Part shown: piece by piece, positions 37,402-49,999 of the stretch
Numbering within the stretch: the first letter of the stretch is position 1
Layout: every line of letters begins with the position of its first letter
Notes under the pieces: generated by a model
The model's database searches: none
What the model saw: only the letters and a program-made list of their open reading frames with translations
Told to the model about the DNA's origin: nothing
Assembly (NCBI GenBank): GCA_014529385.2
Contig: CM043955.1
Coordinates: forward strand, 149,063,640-149,127,639
DNA from: Adiantum capillus-veneris
Taxonomy: Eukaryota > Streptophyta > Polypodiopsida > Polypodiales > Pteridaceae
Direction of reading: 5' to 3'
DNA length: 64,000 bases
Translations under genes and position numbers: made by a program

Positions 37402-39366
37402 TGAGGAAAGCTTTTCCATGCATGGGAACCCCCCCATATATTTTTTCCCTTTTATCAAAATATTTCCCATTATATAAGTTACTTTTGATTTTTTCTTCCT
37501 TTTTCACAAACGTTTTAGCCTTTATTAAATAAATAATACTTATGCTAATCAATCACGATGTAGCATAAATAAGTAAGCTTTCTTTTTTGATCTCTCTTTT
37601 GACCTTAAGAATTAAATATATATGTTCTAAATTACATTATATATATATTTAGTATTTTTAAATATATTTTTCATGTATATATATTATTCCACCCTACCAA
37701 ATATTTTATTCACTAGTTTTCATTTTCAAACCTCAACCCCACTTTCAAATTTCAATAATACCTCCATCTAGATGATTGCCAATCTTTTCAAAACTCTAGG
37801 TCATGTTTTCATACACATGAAGGAGCTTACACTTGAAGGCAAGAGAGAAATCCACTCAAAGGGGACCACCAAAAGACCTTTGCAGCCACAAATAATACAT
37901 TATTTGGCTGAATTTTTTAAGTAGAGAAGAACCCCGAATCTGAAGGAGCGTTCAACATGAAAGATGTAGCTCGTGATCTCAACTTTTAGCTCAATTTTTT
38001 CAGAATTTTTGGAGTTATGAACGCGGAGCTATGATTTTTGTAGTGGAGCCCAGTTTTCTCGTGTAATGGTGACACAGGCCATCCCCAATTTTCTTCCCTC
38101 TAGAATGGCTATGGCTCTACAAGTCTTCAAGCATGATTACAAGAGACAATGCTCTTTTAATGAGGTCTTGGCAAGTCTAGAGTGATTCTATCACCATTTT
38201 TGGAGGATCCATCCTCATCAACAACTATCCACCTTTGACAATCTCTCTTGTAAATTTCTTACCTCTCTCTTCTCTCCCTAATAAGCTTATGTCTAGCCAA
38301 AGCTAGACTATTGTAAATATCTCCTATCCTCTACATCCTACCCACATTCTCTCGTCTTCTCTCTCTATTGACTCTGGTATTTTAAATAATGAGAAGACAA
38401 GATGGGAGCCACAGCCACATGCACCCCATTTTCCTAGTCACCAAAGTGGGACACTCACCTCAAATAGAAATATTGCTAAATCCTCCCCTCCTTCCCTATA
38501 TAAGGAGGCCATGAGAGCTCACTAAGGGAAAGAACACACACATAGAGAACACACACACACACACACCTATCCATACACACTCTTGTGCTACATGCTTATA
38601 GCATGAACCCTAATCACATAATCACAACACCATCATCATCACCATCACCATGCACAAAAGATGAGCACCACACCTCCACACCACTTGTAATTAAGGGTTG
38701 AAGGCACAATTTCAAGAAGAAGAAGGGTGAACACACTCATGATATTCCTCGCCATCAACTCCCATCTCTCCATTATGCCTCCTACGATCTTGTTCCCTTC
38801 TCATTTTCCTACCATATGCTACCTATTGTATTCATCTTTTGCAAGCAATCAACACACTCCATCTTGGTGCCATACTTTGTGTCGCTTTGGATACATCGAT
38901 CTCATTGTGAGTATGGTATACGCGTGTTCCTTGTCTTTTTTTTTCTGCTTATGTAAAGGTGTGCGGATTCGCCACCATACACACACACTCTCTCTCTCCC
39001 TCTTATATTTCTATCATCTTGCTACTTCCATCTTGAGGTGTGTGGATTCGCCACCTCTTGTATGATAAGTGAGCATACTCGCAAGTGTCCCCTACCTCAT
39101 TATCTTCCTTACTAACATGCACGAGTAGCAAGCCCATTCTCACTCATTCACCACTCCTCTCACCTTATTCTCTGACCACCCCATTCCACATTTGGGCGTG
39201 GATCTTGCAATTGTTTTCCATGGCATGCTTCATTGTGTATATGTATGCGTCCTAGCCGCATATATTGCTAGGTGGTGCCCCTATTGTGTATCCCCCATGA
39301 TGAGGCCATTGTGCATAGTCTTGGTGTAGAGGCCATAGGGTCTATTTTTTTCACTTCCGCCTCTCA
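37402..39366 (+). repeat. 3' LTR of the Tat-like element
   Basis: 1965 bp, near-identical to 29334-31294, TATA box at 38507-38514. Confidence 0.95.
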
Positions 39367-39573
39367 ATGCTAGAAAGTATATATAGAGCTTAAGGTAAGA
39401 TGGAGGGGAGAGTACTTCCTTCACAAGGTTAGAAATTTTTGAAAAAAGATGAGTTTAGAGACAATTTTCATGTAGGTATCCTCTAAAGCAAAATGGTATC
39501 GATAGCAAAAGAAGAGTCACATTGCAAAAGTTGCAAAGGCAATGATAACTCCGTACAAAAAGCCTTATTGTCA

Positions 39574-39595
39574 TTGGTCAGCCCAGGGGATTCAC
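39574..39595 (+). repeat. Left target duplication and terminal inverted repeat
   Basis: TTGGTCAG followed directly by CCCAGGGGATTCAC. A GCCAC motif and a CTTATATGACA motif (39691-39701) lie further inside. Confidence 0.85.
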
Positions 39596-41370
39596 TCTAT
39601 ATACAAAAGGAGACGCCACCTGCGAGCGGACAACTTTCATAAAACCCCTATATACGACGCATATTTGGGAATATGACCCCCCTTTCTACGCTTATATGAC
39701 AGTCAATGAAAAAAACTATCATACCCCTAACTTACATATAAAATTTAGGTTTTGCATTATCTAACTTAGTAAAACTAGTCAAAGAGTGAGCACCATAGTG
39801 ACTGGCAACATGCCAAAGAACCGCTTGTGTTGATAACTAAATAGATGATTTGATGTACTCAATCAGCACAAAAATACTACCCTATGCTGCCTTGCACTCG
39901 ATGGTTCCCAAAATTCATCCTAGTTCTAGTGCATGGGCTTAATATGTTAAAACTTATCCTACAATACCCTGCAACCTGTGACCAATCGTTGTAAGCAACC
40001 TGAGTCAGGTTTTTCACAACTTACCGTATCCAACTAGCAAAATTGAAGCATGAAAATGAACATCCAACAATGTAACAATCTACCCACAACCTATCAAGTT
40101 TTCTTGCCTTTCACCCCATGAGTCTGTAACCTTGACTTTTTTTTGTCAAGATCGATGCATGAATTGCATTGACCCACCAAAACATGAAAAATTGATCACC
40201 TTCAAATTTTTCCTATCTCATAGGTGATAGAATGTTGATGCATAATTTGCTAACCAAAAATTGTTTCAAATTTTATATTGATCCAAGTACACAGTTAGCA
40301 TGTAAGGGGTTTGCACCTCCCCACATATGCGATAAACACACTCCGAGAGACCACATTGTCACAACCATGTTGAACATATCTTGCAATCAACACACTTCAA
40401 TAGTCACATCATTTTTCTTTATAAGAGTGAGCCACAATCAGCCATACACATCAACCAAATCAACACAAAGCACATGTTTCTCCAATAGGCCTCAAGTACT
40501 GTCCCAATGTTGAGTTCACTAATAAATTTAAACCTAAAGCATGTTCATAGTTTGCAAATGGTGTGTTTCAAAAAACAACAATTTTAACAAAATGTTTAAC
40601 TACTTTTCCTTTGTTCACAATCAAAACAAATCAATTATATTTTGCTTTTGTTCAAATAGACCACAGGTACAATCAAAAGATCATTAAAGGCCTTTTTTTC
40701 TTTGTTGAGAGTGACAGGTTTAGCATAAACGTCACGCCATATTTTTCTAGCAATCGCTGTGACAAACAATCTCATCAAGGAGTCTCTCACCCATAGTAAT
40801 CTCTTTCACAATGCAAGCTTCAAGTTACATAATCACATAAGCTACATGATCACATATGATACAAACAACTCAAACCTTCCTTGCCATAGACATGTTCACC
40901 ACATCTTGCTAGTAACATACTCCAAGACAAAATAAAATGTCGATGCACAAAGCCATAAGACTTAAAGAAAATGTTGATGCACAAAGCTACAAGCCTATGG
41001 TCATATCCTTCTATCAACTCGCTTAAAGACACCAAGTCCAATGCCTAAGCCATATTGGCCAAATGTTGCTAATCATCAAAACACCAAATCGTCAAAAAGC
41101 AACAAAACGTTGTAGCGAAAACTCTTGCACCTGCATCATATTGAAATTCACCATAAGATGAAAACTAATGTTAATTAAGAAGTTACTGTTGATGTTAATT
41201 AAGAAGTTTTGGAATTTACAAAAGGACATAATTATGAAAAAGGACATGAAGAAAAAACCTATACCTTAAAAATCAAACTTGCATATTATCCACCTCCATT
41301 TATCCTACAAAAGCAAACTCAAACATGTCAGGATGACTTTGAGCATATAATAGAATTTAGCTAACAATAG
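39596..41370. other. Left noncoding arm of the DNA transposon
   Basis: AT-rich, no convincing gene. ORFs 40232-40513 and 40563-40796 are not recognised and look like chance. The stretch lies between the left end and the 3' end of the transposase. A weak 3' splice-like sequence (about 41270-41290 on the minus strand) could give a few extra terminal codons to the transposase. Confidence 0.5.
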
Positions 41371-44300
41371 CTATACACACAAGATTGAATTACCTTTCAC
41401 ATTCTTCAAATAATCATTAAAGATCTTATAATCATTAGCATCAAGAACATATTTTTTTGTTGTGACATCATAATCCAAGTGTGCTTTAGTAATTATGGAA
41501 TCCAAAGATACCGCTTGATTGTCCACCAAATCATATGTGTAGCTTCTTCTACCCTTGGCCATTTGATACCATAATATATGAACCTCCACATTAGGAGGGC
41601 CATCGAGAAGATCAAAAGGACCATGAGTCTCTTTGAAACTACCTTCCAGCTTCCTTCTCATGCTCATGAATCTTCCCAAGTACCATGTCCCTTTGATCGC
41701 TCCTTGACTAGTACTTGCAAGTCGACCTTTGTTTTTCTCCTTTGCACTGTCTTCCATTGCTGTCTTCTCAAACAAAACAGCACAATCTGATCCAATTACA
41801 AGACATGTGCGTGTATCTAATTGAGTTTTCTTTTCCAATGAGAAAAGAACTTCTGTTTTTACCCTTGTGAGCCTATCCTTTGACAATGTAGGATTTCCAT
41901 TTAGTTGGCTTAAAAGAGTGCTTTTGCATATGGTTTTTGAATCAATCAAAACAAGAGATGAGCTTTCTCTCACTCCACCTTCCTCTTCATCAATGAGGCA
42001 ATCCAATGTATGGCGAAGTTCGCTTTCAGCCATGATAATGTTCTCATCCTCGACATGCCCATCAATTTGAGTGACTTGAGTGACTGAGTCCTCTTCATTC
42101 TCGTTGTCGACATCAACAACACTAAAAAGATAAGAGAGATCACGCTCTGCCCATGCATCATTACACCAATCTTTATGTTGCATACCAAGTGTTGATTATA
42201 ACATCTTTGCTTCCAATAACCCCTCCTTTAGAGCGCTAATCATATGTCCATCACTTTGCACATTGCTATAATCACCGAGATTAGCCAATGACACACCTGC
42301 TAAATGATTCATCTGAAACCAGATATTCTCTTGCTTTTCATGAGCCACAGGAAAACCAAGAGACGAACCTGCTTGCATTTCAGCAATCCTATTTAGAGAA
42401 CCTGCACTACTCAACAAATCATAACCATCATAACATCTCTCATTTCTTATCATGCCTCCCACCTTGCTGAAGAAGTTCTCACAAGAATCTGACCCTATGG
42501 AAGAAAGAGGAACCCGCAAGTGGCCATAATGATCCCTAAAAGCCTTTATCAGTAGGACAACAAAATGGCAAGACAGTTGAATGTCCAAAAAGGTTTCTCT
42601 ACTTATAAAATTTTGCTTCAAAGAGTATGCTTCATGATTGGTAATCCACATGCGCCATAGTCTGATCACAATGGAAGATTATGTAAGTATTTAAGCATGA
42701 GAGTTACTCCTTGATACCATGTAAGTATTTAAGCATGAGAGTTACTCCTTGATACTATTTAAAGCTCTAACATGTGAAAATAAAAGGGTACAAAATAAGA
42801 CTAACGATGCAGGTACCTGAAAAAGAAAGCTACTTTCCCAGCTGCTTTGATCCGATCAAATAAGTTGAGAGAAGGAGATAAAAAGATATCAATGTATGAT
42901 GCAACTATCGATAGGTACATCTCCGTACCAAGTGTTTGCTCCTGACGAATATTGGATTGGGTCCGCAACGAGCGTAAGCAATTTTGAACATTACGGCTTG
43001 CTATTCTTTGTGCAGACCTCCAATTTTGGCGATCTTTTCTTTAATTCAATGTCACCTTGTTGAAGGCCATGCTCCTCAACCTTGAAAGTTTGGTATACAA
43101 GAGCTACATGATTTAAAGTATCCAAGTCTTGGCCAAGGACTAATCTTCTAGATGCATTATCAAGAGGATTAATCAATTTCTTTCCATTATGAATGAAATC
43201 TGAATCATCCAAACCAAAAATAGATCCATCAATCTCAACAGAAGCTGTGAAAGGCAAAGGTTGCCATGACATTGAGAATCTGTTGCCTAGAGATGATGTA
43301 TAATCCTCTAGCATAAGCTTTCTTCTCCTTGAGTCTCCATCGGAGGCATGTCCAATTAAAGGACCCACAATGCTTCTCACATATTTATTCCAATAGAGAG
43401 ATATTCCCATCCATTTCTCTCTGATAAACAAAGAATCAAACTTGTTGCATGTCAATTGAACTAAAACAACCAACTTTGGCAAGCAATCAATCAAGGGATT
43501 TTCTATGAAGACTCTTGCCTAATGTGCAATCACATTATTTTGAAAAGAGTCAATAATCATGTTGTAACCCTCCTCTCCATTTCCAACAAGTACCACAAAG
43601 TTTGGATTGCAAACATGGTTTTCCTTTTTGCCACAAAATCCGAGTAGATGATCATCTCGTGCTACCCAACGAACCATTCTTTTGATAACAGTTTCATCTT
43701 CAACAATAATCACTGGCACACTTTCCATACAAAGTCCATTTTTTTTCATGTGAGAAGTGTAAATTTCAGCCAAATGCTTCAATATATCATCTCTTAAGCC
43801 TATTTGATAATAAAGCGCTTTTCGAATAGCTCGCATGGTGGTTGACAAATTTGGACCTTCAAGATTCAAAGAAAGAAAATTATGCAACCTGGTACCTCCC
43901 CAAATCTTTATAGCTTCAAAGAGATTCTTTGTTGTCTCTGAGTACCGCTTTCCTGCATTTTCTCTTGCCATGTTTTGAGAAATGTCCGTGAGAAAGTTCC
44001 ATAAGGCCTCTTTCCCTTCAAAAAGGCCATACTTATGAGCATTGACTATGTCATGGCAAAACTTCTTCACATCTCCTCTTTTCATTGCTTCAAATGTGCT
44101 TTCTAGAAGACTTCGAACCTTAACACTTAAGGCTGCAACTCTTGTTTTGGTGAACCAAACCTGCCTTTTAAGTTTCCTAACTATCTTTCCTTTGGCTCTT
44201 GCAATCTGCAAAATTTCTGAATGGGTCATGAAGTCCAATCTTCTTCCATCGCCGGTCCCACGAGAGCCTCTATTTTCCAATGCTTTTTCTTCTCAATACA

Positions 44301-45852
44301 AGCGCATGCAAAAGTCTTGCTCTTTGGGGATTGTAGTGCACTTTGTACATTGAAAGTTTTCAAAGGGAACCCCTTGAAGATTTACTCGCTTGCAATCTTT
44401 ATGACGAAATGTCCCTTGGATACACACAAGTGCTTCTCCAAACATGAATGTGGCCATCGTAGTTGGCTCACAATCCCAACATGCACCTCCTTTGTAGTCA
44501 TCTAAGAAAGGTTTCGAATCAAACATCTTGTCTTCAACTTTATAAGTGTCTTGCAAAAATCCCCAACAAAGAGTGGGTAGCAAATAATTTTCTGCATGTT
44601 GTGCATAGACACATTAAGTATACAATCCTCCTCCTTCATTCAAACATGAAAAGAAACATATAAAGATAGATACCTAATGCATTTTGTGACACATTCGTGT
44701 TGCTCTCATTTCAAGGCTCTGAAATGAGATTAAAAAACACACTTGAAATGTTAAACACACTAGTCATTTTGCATGTAGAAAAAAAAGATTTTTTACTCAC
44801 GTGGATTAGCATTGCGTTTGAAGAAACCATGTAGGTTCCTTTGCCTCTTATCTTCAACCAATGCTTTGCCTGGACGGCCCACCTTTGCTATCTTTTCATC
44901 CATACCTCCATTAGCTCCTTTGATTGGACTTCACATGTTCAATCACACATTGGCCGATCAATCCGGTCTTTGGAAACAAAGGTATCCATTTCTTGTCCAA
45001 ACTACATTCCACAAATATTTTTGACAAATTTTCATACTCTCCAAGAGTGTCAGGAACAACACTAAAGATGGGAACATTGTCCCTTTCAAAGGTGGAAACT
45101 TCAAGCAAGGCTTCATCCACCTTCTCCTTATTTTTAGACTTAATGTCCGCTTTTGAGAGGTCCGCCCTTTCATTGTCGTGCTTCTGCTTCTCACCAACTG
45201 CAAGACGGCGCCGATGAGCCATTGTATTGATATGCGAGTGTAGAAAGTTAGAAATTGTATCATGCCCTCCTTGCCCGTATGGATTTTCACATTCAACACA
45301 CCAAAGTTGAAACATAGCTTTCCCATCCTTATCTTTTGACATCAACTCAAATCTATCATGGCGCTCCATGGCTTTAAGTTTCTCTTTAGAGACATTGACT
45401 TCTCCTTCCCACTTTCTAACCTCCCTTGCAGTAGCTAAAGTGCTCTTTAGCATCTTGTGCGAGGTGATAGCCACATCTTCACACATAGGACTATCCGTGG
45501 AGCCAACACTAGGTATTTGGTAATGTATATGAGGATCATTGCTAGAGCTCCAGGGAGGTGGATCATTGCATAAACCTATGGAATCCACTGGTGGACGCTT
45601 GCATGCATTACTTTCTGCTTTTGCCAGAATTGTCACCTCCTCCACTTCAACTTTCCACATCTCCTCTGGTGATGGTCCTAAATGAAGCATTTTGGATCCT
45701 CCCAAAAATACAAAGTCATCACAAAAGATCTTGTCACAAGCAATTTCTGCTCTCAAGTCTTTGTAACCTCCAAACTTTAGAAGGACAAAGCCTAAGGTTG
45801 TATCTTGGTCTAAACCCTCATTCAAATGCACGACAATCTCTTGTTTTGCCAT
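41371..45852 (-). pseudogene. RNase H-fold (DDE-type) transposase, three exons, broken
   Basis: Model on the minus strand: exon 1 45852-44801, intron with GTGAGT donor and CAG acceptor (44800-44592), exon 2 44591-42817, intron GTACCT to CAG (42816-42662), exon 3 42661-41371. Both junctions keep phase. Exon 1 has a zinc-finger-like C185-x2-C188-x18-H207-x5-H213 and a late QRNLHGFF motif. Exon 2 has VIIVEDETVIKRM with LGFCG (first acidic site), INPLIDCLPKLVV, GHASDGDSRRRKLML (second), and DRQNW. Exon 3 has LWRMWI and SIGSDSCENFFSKVGG (final acidic site). Breaks: stops at 44293-44295, 43519-43521 and 42196-42198, and shifts near 44920 and 43035. The enzyme would cut and join the element's ends. 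Confidence 0.75.
42683..42757. repeat. Tandem duplication inside transposase intron 2
   Basis: A unit of about 38 bp starting GTAAGTATTTAAGCATGAGA and ending CTTGATAC occurs twice in a row, almost identical, within the 155-bp intron. Confidence 0.9.
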
Positions 45853-46638
45853 GGGTAGATCAAACTATCCTTGAGTATATATCTAAACAAACAAAACAAA
45901 ACAAACAAATAAACAAGTTACTAATTTTGAAAATTTATAGTAATTTTTTTAACAAAAGTTCAAGAGTACTCTAAACCCTAAAAATTCATTGTGGCTTGAT
46001 ATAATCACAGAGAGAAAGGGAGAGGACTATTGCATGGTGCAAACATGAAGGGAAGATGAGAGAGAGAAAATGGTTGTGTTGCTCTATCATCCATGTCTTG
46101 CATAATTTCGAAATACGTGCACATTAACTAATTCCTTGAGCTAATACTGTGTGTGCGAAGCCCTTCTTCAGGAGGCAATCGGCAGTGAGAGTGCTTCATT
46201 GCATTTCCGACTATGTGATACCATCCAAGTAGCCTGCAGATCAATACCTTGCATTTAAAAAAAAAGGGTGTCCCAGCTTTCAACCAACTTGGCCACACAT
46301 CAGATCTCTTCCGAGTCACTTGGCTCACTACTAGCCAATTTATTGACGACATCAATCATGAGCAGCTTTTGTGGTAGCGCCTCAATTTTTTGCATAACCA
46401 ACGATGCCCTACATACCTCTGCCACTGTGAACATTGGAGGAAAGCACCCCTACGGAAATGAAATAGCACTACAATTTTTGCAACTTTTGAAAATGAATAA
46501 GCTCTCATATTGCGACAGAGAAGACAGACTTAGTCTCTCTCACATGCATCCCAGTTTGCATATGGGTTAGAGCCTTCATATTGTACCTATCCAAATCATT
46601 TTCACCTTCACCATGGATTTGGGGTGGGGGTGGGGCGG

Positions 46639-46689
<51 letters not shown>

Positions 46690-47737
46690 AGAAACTCAGT
46701 GGTTGAGTGGGCAAGAAAGCAATGATGAACCAACATGTTGAAGAAGAATGCCATGTAATATAGTCGTGTTTTACGATGAAAAACGTAGATGCATAAGACC
46801 ATCATTATAGAAATCGATGAAGATACTTCTTGGCTCCCCTAAAGGAATGATGTGAAGAATCTCTTAACAATGAATCATGTGCAAGGGCTCCCACTAGATA
46901 CTTCCAATATGTTAGCTATGGTAGAAGGCTCCTTATTGAGAACATCCTTAGAATAAGCCTTCTACTTTTATCAAGGGATAAATGGCACATACGATGCAAA
47001 AAACAATCTCTTAGGATGATGGAGATCAAAAGCCTGAACAAGTGTTAGAGGCAGGTCTAAGGTGCCTCATCCATAGTCTTAACTCTATATGTAAGAACAG
47101 GAGTAATGCTTGCATGTTCTATGATCCACAAAAAATAGGGATATGATGGTTAGTCTAGAGATCTCTTAGAGTATACCAAATTGCACCATAAATTCATGTT
47201 GGAAAACCTATAAGAAGACAATGAGACAATTGGGTAGACATGTGCTCTTGGCTCTGTTGCTATATTGGAATGTGTTAGCCAATGCTAGCATAGTACTAAA
47301 CAAAGGGTACCAAAACTAAAAGATCTACCCTTGTAAATGGCAAGCACCATTCCATCAAAGATAAGGTATGACTCCTAGATCCACTTCCTCCAAAATCAAG
47401 TGTTTCACATCTCATAATGTACTTAAATTACACATTTTATTGCAAGCAATTTGATGTAGATGGATGAGCCACTATGAAGAAACGCCATAACAATAGTAGC
47501 AAAATAAACTTATTTTGAGTGATTAGGCTATATAAGAAGATTCAAGATAGTATACAAAACTTGATGAGGGTTAGTTTTACTAAGGTTGACCCTCTTTCAA
47601 AAAAACAAATGTACGTGGTGCTTGAGGAATGTCATCTGAACATAGTTTTTTGCTTGCTTGTGTATCATATGCCTACAACAACTTAAACATGTGCCATTTT
47701 GTTTAAATCAAAGGTTAAACAACAATATTTCATTAAG
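45853..47737. other. Inner noncoding DNA of the transposon
   Basis: Presumed upstream region of the transposase. No other gene recognised; ORF 46268-46570 is not coding-like. It contains the GA microsatellite at 46640-46685. Confidence 0.5.
46640..46685. repeat. (GA)n microsatellite
   Basis: About 46 bp of pure GA, preceded by a G-rich run. Confidence 0.97.
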
Positions 47738-48001
47738 CCCAAGTCCATGCGCTTGACCAAGTCGAGAATCAATATGTAACTTTCGAATCTACCAGGGCGT
47801 TACATACATAGATATATTTTGCAAAACAATGCCCAAGTTCATGTGCTTGACCAAGTCGAGCATGCCACTGTAACTTTTACATCTACCAGGGCTTTACACA
47901 CATAGATATATTTTGCAAAACAAAACCCAAATACATAGATATATTTTTCAAAACAATGCCCAAGTCCATGCGCTTGACCAAGTTTGTATCTACCAGGGCT
48001 T
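47738..48001. repeat. About 93-bp tandem repeat, nearly three units
   Basis: The unit contains CCCAAGT(C/T)CATG(C/T)GCTTGACC, then CTACCAGGG, then ACATAGATATATTTTGCAAA. Copies start at about 47738, 47831 and 47958. The second carries an extra partial copy of the ACATAGATATA segment. The third, truncated unit abuts the end of ORF 47990-48469. Confidence 0.85.
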
Positions 48002-48469
48002 TTCATAAGGACAAAGTAGTTTTTCTGGAATGAGACGGATTATCATACTCATTCTATAGCGCATCAATGATAAAGGCATGTTACCACCTCCATAGTGGGT
48101 TACTTTGTGATATTTGATTAAGCCTAACTTCTCTTTTGCCAACACTAATTTTAGATTTCCATCCCAATCAACCAAATCATCAAGAAAGATCTTTTGTATA
48201 TTCCAAACTTTTTTTCCCTTAGGAAATAAGTTGTATCTTATTTCTGGCCATAATGTTGTTCTCTCCGATCGTTGTAGAAGATCCAAACTATATTGTGATG
48301 CTAGATTTTCCCGAACTTCACGAGAAAATGTTTGTAAGAAGAAAGCTCGTTCTTCATCTTCTTTAAGCTCCGCGGGCAAGTGATTTTGAAGAAACATTTT
48401 GTAAATCTTTCTTTCCTTATGTACATCCAAACTAAGTAAAAATTTCTTCATAGAATCCTTAATATACAT
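47990..48469 (-). CDS. Unidentified 159-aa protein or exon
   Basis: An open frame of 159 codons begins at ATG 48469 and ends at a stop at 47990-47992. The predicted protein is basic, with a leucine-rich N-terminal half (MKKFLLSLDVHKERKIYKMF), a charged middle (KEDEERAFFLQTFSREVRENL) and a Trp-containing C-terminal half (TTLWPEIRYNLFPKGKK, VDWDGNLKLVL). I recognise no domain, signal peptide or membrane segment. It lies inside the DNA transposon, on the same strand as the transposase and upstream of it. It could be a second transposon gene, a captured host exon or a chance ORF. Its last codons overlap the tandem repeat. Confidence 0.4.
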   Translation of the reverse strand: MYIKDSMKKFLLSLDVHKERKIYKMFLQNHLPAELKEDEERAFFLQTFSREVRENLASQYSLDLLQRSERTTLWPEIRYNLFPKGKKVWNIQKIFLDDLVDWDGNLKLVLAKEKLGLIKYHKVTHYGGGNMPLSLMRYRMSMIIRLIPEKLLCPYEKPW

Positions 48470-49149
48470 AAAACATGTTGCAAAAGATCCACTTCATGCT
48501 TCAAGCCAAATTAATAAACAAGAAAGAAAAAAAAAATTCACTAAGGGTGCTAATTCCTAAAGTGAACACATGCAAACTTCAGCGTGTATAGCTACCTACA
48601 CTGCAATGAAATCACCGCAAGAGATAATGCATCACATGAAAAACCACTTGACCTTCAAAGGGCTCTACTTGAGCACATTAGCTAGAACAAACATGGGTAA
48701 CTCCTCTCATTTTGTCACATGTACAATCCAAGAGCAAATAAACTACCACAAAGACTACATGTAAAAAACTTTTTCCAATAGTACAATTTGCAAGCTATGA
48801 AAACTTAAAAAATGAAGCCAAATCCTGAGTGAGGTGCGAGCCCTCACCTCTTGTATGCAATGTTTTGCGAGAAGCTGTCAACGTCTTCCTGGCCGAGACC
48901 GCGTTTAGATTGGTGGATAGATATTCCAAGTGTGAGAGTACCCACGTAACAAAAAAAACACGATTTTATGATCTCATATACAATAAGTTCTTCTCAAATT
49001 GCATAAACCTCATCTTAAATAACATAAACCACACACACAATACTCTCAATGCACCATCCTAGCATACATTTTTCCTTAGACCAATACTCTCTCTCCTTCA
49101 GCGAGACCTTTAAACCTTTTATATTAGCGATGGCAACAAAGTTTGCCAG

Positions 49150-49152
<3 letters not shown>

Positions 49153-49207
<55 letters not shown>
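49153..49207. repeat. (CT)n microsatellite
   Basis: About 55 bp of CT. Confidence 0.97.
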
Positions 49208-49213
<6 letters not shown>

Positions 49214-49850
49214 TTGGTTCCTACAATGGATCCGGCAACCAGACGAGCTGAGAAATGCCTCCGATCGACTCATTTGATAGCAAATGCTACATAATAGTTA
49301 GCAAGCAATGGATTGTACGTTAGTCGTTCCGGTCACCTCCTAGTCGATCACACACAGCCTTTTCTACCTCCAAGGAAGGCTATGCTTCGAATAGCAGCCT
49401 TCCGCCCCGTCACATCGGGTGATCCTTTCTAGTGTGGCTGCAGCCTCGCTCCTATGTAGGGAAATAGGACTAGAAAATTAAGCTCCACTTAGGGGCCGAC
49501 CACAAAACGTATTTGCCTCATTTCTTTGATCAACTTAATGTGCTTATCGAAACCCACATGCATGAAACCATAAAATAATGCACATGAAAGCGGGAGATCC
49601 ACACCAAAGCTGCAAAAACTTTACAAATGTGTGCCCATTAGCGTGTTATCTAGAGAATCACCGAGTCCGACGAGAAGCCGGAGGCAAAACAAGGGAAGCC
49701 ATGTGTGATTTGCAAGGCTGTGTGAATGCAATTGCTACAAAGGGATTAAGATTTTGAAAATAGCCTTTATAAGGAACTCAAAAAGCATGTCATTAGTTAA
49801 CGAGACAGGGAGACAGAGAGACCGAGATCAGACTAGAGATGGCGCAGGTG

Positions 49851-49952
49851 ACGTTTCTCTGTTGCGGCCGGCTCTCCTGCTCTGAAAAGCATGTTGTTGA
49901 CGGCCAGTATGACGTTTCTCTGTTGCCACAGGCTCTCCTGCTCTGAAAAGCT
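49851..49952. repeat. About 60-bp direct duplication
   Basis: GACGTTTCTCTGTTGC, then GCTCTCCTGCTCTGAAAAGC, occurs at 49851 and again at 49911, with only a few changes. Confidence 0.9.
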
Positions 49953-49999
49953 CTCATCCATTCGGCTCCGAGAGATCAACGAATCTGATGCATGCACTT

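Larger units (their letters stand above)
29334..39366 (+). mobile_element. Young Tat-like Ty3/Gypsy element
   Basis: LTRs 29334-31294 and 37402-39366 begin TGAGGAAAGC and end CGCCTCTCA. They are flanked by ATGC (29330-29333 and 39367-39370). Order: LTR, primer site, long leader, gag-pol, purine tract, LTR. Total 10,033 bp. The pol holds a degenerate Gypsy RNase H plus a second RNase H domain before integrase, a hallmark of the Tat lineage, and no chromodomain. By eye the LTRs are about 98 percent identical, so this is the youngest LTR element in the window. Confidence 0.93.

Noticed and set aside
41371-45852. hAT transposase
   Set aside because: The 8-bp TSD would fit, but I see no hAT C-terminal dimerisation block, and the acidic-site contexts are unlike hAT.
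47738-48001. CRISPR array
   Set aside because: This is a contiguous tandem repeat of about 93 bp without unique spacers, in eukaryotic DNA.
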